Assembly (NCBI RefSeq): GCF_024606225.1
Contig: NZ_JAGRPU010000007.1
Location: 121,745 to 185,744 of the forward strand
Direction of reading: 5' to 3'
DNA from: Endozoicomonas sp. ISHI1
GTDB taxonomy: Bacteria; Pseudomonadota; Gammaproteobacteria; Pseudomonadales; Endozoicomonadaceae
Length of the DNA: 64,000 nucleotides
Shown: piece by piece, positions 55,101 to 61,300 of the stretch
How the letters are laid out: every line of letters begins with the position of its first letter
Numbering within the stretch: position 1 is the stretch's first letter
Program-made: the position numbers and the translations under genes
The notes under the pieces: generated by a model
The model's input: the letters and a program-made list of their open reading frames with translations, nothing else
What the model was told of the DNA's origin: nothing
The model's database searches: none

Positions 55101-58100
55101 CAGTTGAATAAAGAAGTTTTCAATGCGGGTCAGCCTGACGTTAATGAGCGCCTTACTGCCATTGAGAAAGAGCTTGACAGGCAAATAGCCCGACTGGGCC
55201 CCAAGCCCCGATACGTTCTTGATCGTGAGGTGGCCACTGCCAGACGAGCATTGGAAGAAGCTGAAAGTAATCTGAGAGATGTTCATCGCGAACTGAAGAC
55301 GCTGCGTGGCAAGCACATTGTATTTGCCGGGAAACTTTCTGACCTGGACTATATCCCCGATAAAGACGATGTAGCTCTCAATCAGCTAATGAAAAAACTT
55401 CAGACCGACCTGGGTCTGACTGCAGGTGACGAACAAACATCTGAAGAGCGAGTAGAAGACATCAGACATTTCCTGCAGGAATACAGTGCAGAAAAACGAG
55501 ATGAGATCACTGAGAAACTGAGAGCCAAACATGATCTGAATCTCCTGATCAAAGAAGGTGACCTCAGTACACTGCAAAATACTGATTACATTTTCTCCGT
55601 TACAGCCCATAAAAATAATCATGATCCGGACGAAACCGGTATCCTCGAGGAAGCATTGAATGAACTGCCTTTAGCCAAAAAAAACTACGCTCAGGTCACG
55701 AAATTCCTGCGCGATCGTGACAGAAAATGTATGGACTTGACCAGTAGATGGTTTGAAAAGAGGGATGCACAGGAGAATCTGGATCGTAAAAAACAGGAGA
55801 ATATCGATTTTGGAGATTCCGATGAGAAGGCTAAATCCGTACATAAGAACGAAATGGCTAAGCTGGATTGGATCCTGAAGCAGAAAAATGAAGCTATATC
55901 AAAAGCAGAAGACGATCTTGCAGATTATGATGAAGCGTTTCTTGATGCCACTGAAGAAGCCGTGGATCTTAAACCAGATACTTCTGACACCTTTGGACAA
56001 CGGATGGATGCCCTGAGAAACAAACAGTTAGAACTGGGCGGAAAAGATGGTAATGGTGGCAAGATCCGGCAACTGATGAAACAGGCCCGTCTGGAAGAGG
56101 AGATTGAAATCAGGAAAGCAGACATCAGGAGAAGGAAGGAAGTCCTGAATGCCGCAGAGACAGCTGTCGAAAGTGATCGTGGCCCCTTCCAGTACACACT
56201 GAAACAGGCAAAAATTCGAGCCGCTATGGACGCCTTCATGCAGCAGCACTCACTCAAACAACAAGCTCTGGAAGCTGCAATAGGTCTGGCAGAATTAGCA
56301 GCAGAAAGCGGTAAGACAACACCGTTCCTTAAGACACCATTCCTTACAACTTGCGATTTTGACGATGAATTTGCACCGATTCGCTTGCAGGCAATGGTCG
56401 GAGACAAGCTGACGTTTAAACAGGCCAGTCGGATTGTGGAAGTTTTCAAGAGCCTGAAGGCAACGTTCCCGGAATACCCCTCCGAGCCTGAAGAGGAGCA
56501 ACCTCGTAATGCCCTGGAAGAAGTCCGGATTCTAACGTACAGGGCCAGGAATGAGTTGAAAACCGGGGCTCAACAATACGACAACGAAATTTATGGCATG
56601 GGCAAAAGAGCCATCCACTTCGTCGAGCATGAACCAGAGAACCTGAAAAGTTTCTCTGAATACTTCGCTACCCATTCTGCCAGTGGTGACAGAATCATAG
56701 CTCTTGTGCGTGACGGTCTGATCAGCAAGATTGAACTTGAAAGCTACATGAAGGCCGTCAGAGGTGTCGACGGTTATCAGACAGTGGACGAATTTGAACA
56801 CTTCCTTGGCTACAAGCACGGCGTCAATCTGCCTGACTTCAGGAAAGTTGTCCAGATGCTGTCCGACAAGGGTGCTGAGGAATTCATGCAAAGTGCCTTT
56901 GCCCCTACCATAACCGCCACTGGGCCGACAGGTATGAAAGAGTCTGTTGCCGGCATGAAAGAGTACGCCGCTGCGGTCATCGCCAACTACGTGCTTGACG
57001 ATATTGCCTTTGAAAACGGCCACAGGACGGCAGCATTCCTGGCCAATGTTCAGGACACCCTGACACCTTACGCCAGTGCTGTTGGCGTGTCCGAATCAGA
57101 CCTGATCCATGCTATCCATGACACATTGATGCAGGCTCATGCCGCAGCGGTTAAGCACCAGTTCAATGATTACTGGGTCAAACCTTCAGCTTCTCTGGTA
57201 CAGGCGGTCACCTGGTACTACTCCAACTACAGACCTCTACTGGTGACCCATTCCGTCCTGGAGGCAGCCAGACTGTCTCTCTCAAACATGGCGTTCCTCT
57301 ATCTTCTGGATCTGACCAACCGGGGCGATTACACACACAGGATGCTCTCACCTTTCCGGCGCTGGCTGGAACGCTTTGGTATTGACCTTGACCGAACCGG
57401 CCAATATGCCTGCCACAGTGGCATTGAAAAAATCTCTGAAGCAGGCGGGCTGGCCATGCCATTGGGCAAGGCCGCTTCTTCGGTCATTCTATTGAAAACC
57501 GGCTCTCTGCTGTTTGCCAGACAGTACAACGCCAACCCCCGGATGTATCGCAGCATTTACCGTCTGGTTCCCGAAATCCTCCAATCCATGGCTTCCGGAC
57601 AAGGGGTTCAGATACCGCTGCTGCACAGAATCACACCAGAAAAAGTGAAAATCCTGGCCTCGGCCACAGCCGGCCTGGTGCTGGGTCCGGTAGCCACTGT
57701 CGGAGCATACGCCCACGGTCTTGTATCCGGGTATACCTATGCTCAGACCTTCGGATTCGCTCTGGCGTCGAGTCTCACTTTCGACTTCTTCATGAACGAC
57801 AACAAGATGCTCACTCAATGGCTGGGCGGACCTCTGGGCCGCAGTCTTGACCAGCTTAATCGCTGGATAGGCATGGGGGAAACGCAAGATAAATATGTGA
57901 AACGTACGGCTATTGCCACACCTCAACGCTTCAATGAAACCGATGAAGAGTATGCCAACCGTGTTAAAGCAAACAACATTATGTATGGCTGGACCCGAAA
58001 CGAGCATTATCTTCAGTTCCGTGAACGACGTGATCGCACCATGAGGATGTTTGAGCATGGCTGGGAGAAATACTTTAAGGCAAATGTGCCCAAATGGTCG

Positions 58101-58286
58101 TTCTCCCACGCAGAAAGTATTCCTTACTTCTACACTCCCGGAGCCTTTTACAAATGGCAAAAGGGCGATGTTCAGACAGTTCACGGTCATGATAAGAGAA
58201 ATGCCTCACAATCAGGCTTTCCATCTGCAACCTCGGCACACCACCTTGATACTGGTGAACATTTCAGCTTAACGGAACAGCCATGA
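52161..58286 (+). CDS. Array copy 10, giant secreted coiled-coil protein (2041 aa)
   Basis: The signal sequence is recognisable but its cleavage site reads QALT, then ERR, with Thr where the other copies have Ala at -1. The N-terminal region resembles copies 4 and 8 but has changed positions, such as DDEPPDLQSLDQALF for GDQPPELQRLGQSLF. A perfect three-heptad coiled coil EERIAQF is at 591-611. The 90-residue unit is duplicated (about 688-784 and 785-871). PRYVLDRE is at 1016-1023, the C-terminal region starts near 1341, and the hydrophobic hairpin is at 1836-1878. A TPFLKTPFLT duplication stands near 1388. It has the longest tail (KGDVQTVHGHDKRN, ending LTEQP), because it lacks the stops of its paralogs. 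Its TGA overlaps the ATG of a spacer mini-frame. Function is unknown. Confidence 0.97.
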   Translation: MTHACPNALRLAVAVAISSSILGTQALTERRLQTKSIDIQGNGHAEFTHSEVIVKPTLGHNQQPIPKSITTTYPDQTQTRAGYEIPSEGFTNVLSGISGGVSSIDLFETDKDGVAQKYTKVLKAGNEGIFKITHNLAEEVLVIEVRNGMTSQDSIKAVRSQSGDIQPLEPTTKIASPNHLVGVLKGANERAGSLGEVDHYVALATIEVDKIEVNSRTFMRLVAADDEPPDLQSLDQALFVNDEPLLAAATSAYTQVHTLREGLQQKALDDLLYYHKPVGYVVNVGDEWRACPVPEGYPKLEVTEAPGEIIVFHGQKQNPTDVAFVEKIFDVWKRVDANTPAPGVSTQVKKDKIKSYQYVIRSRQMELLEGLAARHDVGVFEDHDAALMLAYYEILQQALTAATPDHADEFYFSVEHVKFASSFITPPSIHNQLAKHFSFKPALRDFLTNPHFVRNFLNILPFAAELQTDNFYNAKPFADKIMADMAREMIENQIKLEEQRAAEGELIKLRNQLRITTEKVTASEMLTKETLLLYRQSEDARARLSVYVEELVKEVNILDVQQKSLRNEILSMRAPDDEFHKDQLQKNQALEERIAQFEERIAHLEERIAQFEVMRHNRFHRLADLKPKVDDITTPDLQEAMPKVLKTLSAVEKALEIHYLDENNDLYLRRQGIAEDMQEYIRDARQRAEEEARYILEVVAEMLNINVSEEDDKTSKLTRIFSVLNSYDLSDKILGETLDEIDSILWRYESKILHAKDFQLLTLLAHLHYKLQDPGPNTQARDQQTDLLEAIEKILNIKFNKEDDNAVKLARVHTILDGDDVSGHLLDQIDQTLRKEDGAALNERDLKLNKLRAILHYKVKDSCLDMQVKKQQASLLGALERELNIYPHRNAAAEGRGKATTVKLAKVLNVAFEQDDDLAEQKGALSTKIQELFEKSDALYDDEAARRVWNNEMAHQLNIEDYKEDATIEDQNSLVEKKLQQLNKEVFNAGQPDVNERLTAIEKELDRQIARLGPKPRYVLDREVATARRALEEAESNLRDVHRELKTLRGKHIVFAGKLSDLDYIPDKDDVALNQLMKKLQTDLGLTAGDEQTSEERVEDIRHFLQEYSAEKRDEITEKLRAKHDLNLLIKEGDLSTLQNTDYIFSVTAHKNNHDPDETGILEEALNELPLAKKNYAQVTKFLRDRDRKCMDLTSRWFEKRDAQENLDRKKQENIDFGDSDEKAKSVHKNEMAKLDWILKQKNEAISKAEDDLADYDEAFLDATEEAVDLKPDTSDTFGQRMDALRNKQLELGGKDGNGGKIRQLMKQARLEEEIEIRKADIRRRKEVLNAAETAVESDRGPFQYTLKQAKIRAAMDAFMQQHSLKQQALEAAIGLAELAAESGKTTPFLKTPFLTTCDFDDEFAPIRLQAMVGDKLTFKQASRIVEVFKSLKATFPEYPSEPEEEQPRNALEEVRILTYRARNELKTGAQQYDNEIYGMGKRAIHFVEHEPENLKSFSEYFATHSASGDRIIALVRDGLISKIELESYMKAVRGVDGYQTVDEFEHFLGYKHGVNLPDFRKVVQMLSDKGAEEFMQSAFAPTITATGPTGMKESVAGMKEYAAAVIANYVLDDIAFENGHRTAAFLANVQDTLTPYASAVGVSESDLIHAIHDTLMQAHAAAVKHQFNDYWVKPSASLVQAVTWYYSNYRPLLVTHSVLEAARLSLSNMAFLYLLDLTNRGDYTHRMLSPFRRWLERFGIDLDRTGQYACHSGIEKISEAGGLAMPLGKAASSVILLKTGSLLFARQYNANPRMYRSIYRLVPEILQSMASGQGVQIPLLHRITPEKVKILASATAGLVLGPVATVGAYAHGLVSGYTYAQTFGFALASSLTFDFFMNDNKMLTQWLGGPLGRSLDQLNRWIGMGETQDKYVKRTAIATPQRFNETDEEYANRVKANNIMYGWTRNEHYLQFRERRDRTMRMFEHGWEKYFKANVPKWSFSHAESIPYFYTPGAFYKWQKGDVQTVHGHDKRNASQSGFPSATSAHHLDTGEHFSLTEQP
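53931..53993 (+). repeat. Three 21-bp tandem units encoding heptads in copy 10
   Basis: Units at 53931, 53952 and 53973 encode EERIAQF, EERIAHL and EERIAQF. The 7-residue period with Ile and Leu/Phe in core positions is that of a coiled coil, and the DNA units are nearly identical, so the expansion is recent. Confidence 0.9.
54222..54773 (+). repeat. Tandem pair of about 90-residue helical units in copy 10
   Basis: The first unit has VAEMLNI, DDKTSKLTRI, LSDKILGETLDEID, WRYESK and HYKLQD. The second has IEKILNI, DDNAVKLARV, VSGHLLDQID, RKEDGAA and HYKVKD. Order and spacing match copies 4, 8 and 9. Confidence 0.8.
56313..56345 (+). repeat. In-frame imperfect duplication (18 + 15 bp) in copy 10
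   Basis: KTTPFL is followed by KTPFL just before the CDFDDEFAPIRL segment. Copy 5 has a similar insertion (EPFLTTPFF) at the same place; other copies do not. Confidence 0.65.
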
Positions 58287-58346
58287 GCGACTGACAGCCA
58301 TGAGCAACTGACAGCCATGAGCAACTAACAGTCATGAAGCGACTAA
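58278..58346 (+). repeat. Four tandem 17-18 bp units at the copy 10-11 junction
   Basis: Units begin at 58278, 58295, 58312 and 58329; the first three read CAGCCATGAGCRACTRA and the last is 18 bp. The first overlaps the stop of copy 10. One or two such elements occur in most other spacers, so this is a local expansion. Confidence 0.9.
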
Positions 58347-58368
58347 TACTCAGCTCCGAGGTACCAGA
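58287..58368 (+). promoter_or_regulatory. Spacer 10-11 with reduced leader and RBS of copy 11
   Basis: The spacer is 82 bp, mostly the 17-bp repeats. The leader block from TCGCTTCCTC through CACGGTAATAAAA is missing, so the hairpin arms are gone. Only ATACTCAGCTCCGAGG remains, with the RBS GAGG at 58358-58361, 7 nt before the ATG at 58369. Confidence 0.6.
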
Positions 58369-61300
58369 ATGACACAGGCTCGCCCCAATGCAGTAAGCCT
58401 TGCAGTGGCCATTGCAATCTATTCTTCCATCATTGGTACACAGGCACTGGCCGATCGCAGGCTGCAGACCAAATCTTTCGATATTCCGGGCAATGAAGGT
58501 GTGGAGTTTACCCAGACTGAGGTCGTGGTTCAGCCAACTTTGGGGGATGACCAGCAACCAATACCCAAATCCTTTACCACCACCTACCCTGATCAGACTG
58601 AAGCCAGAGCAGTCTATGACGTTCCTTCTGAGGGCTTTACAGATGTTCTTTCTGGCATTGACGGTGGCGTTTCCAGTGTGGATCTTTTTGAGACAGGCAA
58701 GAATGACGTTGCTCAGAAATACACCAAAGTCCTGAGGGTCGGTAATGAGGGGGTCTTCAGGTTCACCCATAACCTTGCAGAAAAGCAACTGGTTATTGAA
58801 GTCAGAGATGGGATGACTTGTCAAAATTCAATAAGGGCTGTTCGTATTCAATCAGTTAACACCCGACTGTTAGAACCTCTGACGAAAGTCGCCAGCCCCA
58901 AACAACTGGCCAGAATATTGAAAGGTGCGAATGGAAGAGCAGGAAGCCTTGGAGCGGCGGACAAGTATACTGCCCTTGCCACTATTAAAATAGACGAAGT
59001 TGAAGTAGCCGGGCGTACCTTCATGCGTCTTGTCGCTTCAGGCGATCAGCCACCTGAACCGCAGCGTCTGGGTAAATCACTCTTTATCAATGATGAGACT
59101 CTCTTGGCCGCAGCCACCTCAGCCTATACCCAGGTTTATGTTCTGGGTAAAAGTTTACAACAGGAAGCTCTGAATGAACTGTTGGCATACCAGAAACCCG
59201 TCGGATATGTAGTACATGTTGAGGATGAAACACTGGCTTATTATGTGCCCGATGGTTACCCAAGACTGGAAGTGGTTCAGGCTCCGGGAGAAGAGATTGA
59301 AGAGATTATCGTTTTCCATGGTCAAAAGCAGAATCCAACCGATATTGCTTTTGTAAAAAGCCTCTTCAACCTCAGGGCAGAAGTTGTCGGTAATGCCCCC
59401 GCTCCTGCAGTGACGGCACAGGTTAAAAAAGACAAACTCAAAAGCTATCAGCACATCATCCGAAGCAGGCAGATGGCGCTGCTGGAGGAACTTGCTATTG
59501 ACTTCGCTGTGCAGTTCGATGCTGAATTTGAAGAAGGTAAACTGTTGGCGCTTGCCCGCTATGAAGCGCTGCAGCAGGCATTGATCAGCGCTACTCCCGA
59601 TAATGAAAATGAGTTTGAATTCACAGCAGCACACATCAAAGTTGCTTCCTCGATCATGACGGCAATCTGGCTACAGATTCAACTCGAAAAACACTTCAAC
59701 TTCAAACCTGTACTGAGAGATCTTCTGGCTAGCGAGGCATTTGTTCAAAGTGTTCAGAGGGTTATACCCGTTGTAGCTGAATTGCCTGCCAATGGTTTTG
59801 GAGACGACGTCAAGCTGGCTACCAAAGTCTTTGGAGACATGACCAGACAGCTACTTGAGCTGGAAAACCAGCAGGAGGGGCTGAATGCAAGAGCGGGCGA
59901 ACTCGCCCAGCTTAAAAATTTCTTACAGCATGCAACCGAAAGAGCCAATGCCATTGAAGCGGAAAAGCAGAGAGCACAATCCCTCAGGAAGCAAATTGAG
60001 GAGGAGCTTGAAATGCTTCTTCAAGAATGGAAAGACACGAAAAAATGGCGAGATAAACTTCAACAGGAAGCTGATCGAATTCCAGAGCTGGAACAACAAG
60101 CTTCTGACGCCAGAGTGAAAGCCACAAAAATTCGCAACGCTCAAATGGCAGCCGAACTCGGCATTGATGACTGGGATGATTTCCAGCCTCCCGAAGTGCA
60201 AAAGAGACTCATCACAGAGAGAATTAATGAAATCAACAGAGCGGTTGCCTCAACCGTTGCCATAGCAGGAGAGTTTGAGGAAAAAGCAGTTAAAGCAAAA
60301 CTGGCGGCTATTGAAGGTCATCTCGATATTATTCCGGGCAATGAAGACGATCTGGATGCCCGCTTTGAGTCCATTCATCACCATCTGCAACAGCAGGCAG
60401 GCCAGAACATTGAGCTGGCCGCACAGAGACTGGCTATCGTTGCAGATCTTCTCGGTCTGGTTCCGGATAACAAAAATGATCTGCAAGCTCGTCATCAGAA
60501 CATTCAGCATCAACAGCACCTGATGCAGCAGGTCGATCAGGAACCTCTTCAGAGCACCGAAACCTATGCTGAAGAACTCACTGCAATCAAAGCCCGCCAT
60601 GCAGACATTGCCGAGCAATTGAACATTGAGAATTTTGACGGCAATGCCGATATTTTTCTTCAGCAAGAACGCCTGCTTCGGAAACTTCAGACCATCAGTG
60701 ATCATCAAAAACACCTGCTACAGAAACTTCAGACCCTCAATGTTCAAGACGCAGAAGGAGAAGCCATCCTCAAGGCCAGGCAAAATGCTCTGGCATCAAT
60801 GCTCGGTATTGAGATGAGTAAAGACTGGACAGTAGAGTATCGTAGCACCCTGATAGATGTAGCCTGTCGTAAGATTCGCAAGTTGGAAAAAGTACTGAAA
60901 GACATAAGAACTCCGGGCCACACAAGAGCCTGGCCTGAAGTACTCTTGAAAATCAGTGCTGTGGAAAAAGCTGCCGGGATAGAAGGTCTCCATAAAGAGC
61001 AGGATATTTATGTCCGTCGTCAGGCTATTTCTGATGAGATGCAGACACACATCGAAGAAATCGCAAAGCAGGCAGAGGAGGAGGCCCTGCAAATACTGGA
61101 AGCAATGGAGACAATACTGAACCTCAAAGTCAAAGTCAGAGTTTATAAAGATGATGACAAAGCAGCAAGGCTCTCCAACATTCGTTTAAAACTTGACAGC
61201 GATGATATCCCGGAAGACGTCCTGGATCAGCTGCTGACTGCCCTCTGGGAAGAAGACAGAACACTACTGGACAGAACACTACTGGCTGAGAGGGCTATCA

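Noticed and set aside
58278..58346. Four 17-bp units as a CRISPR-like array
   Set aside because: The units are directly adjacent with no spacers and are too short.
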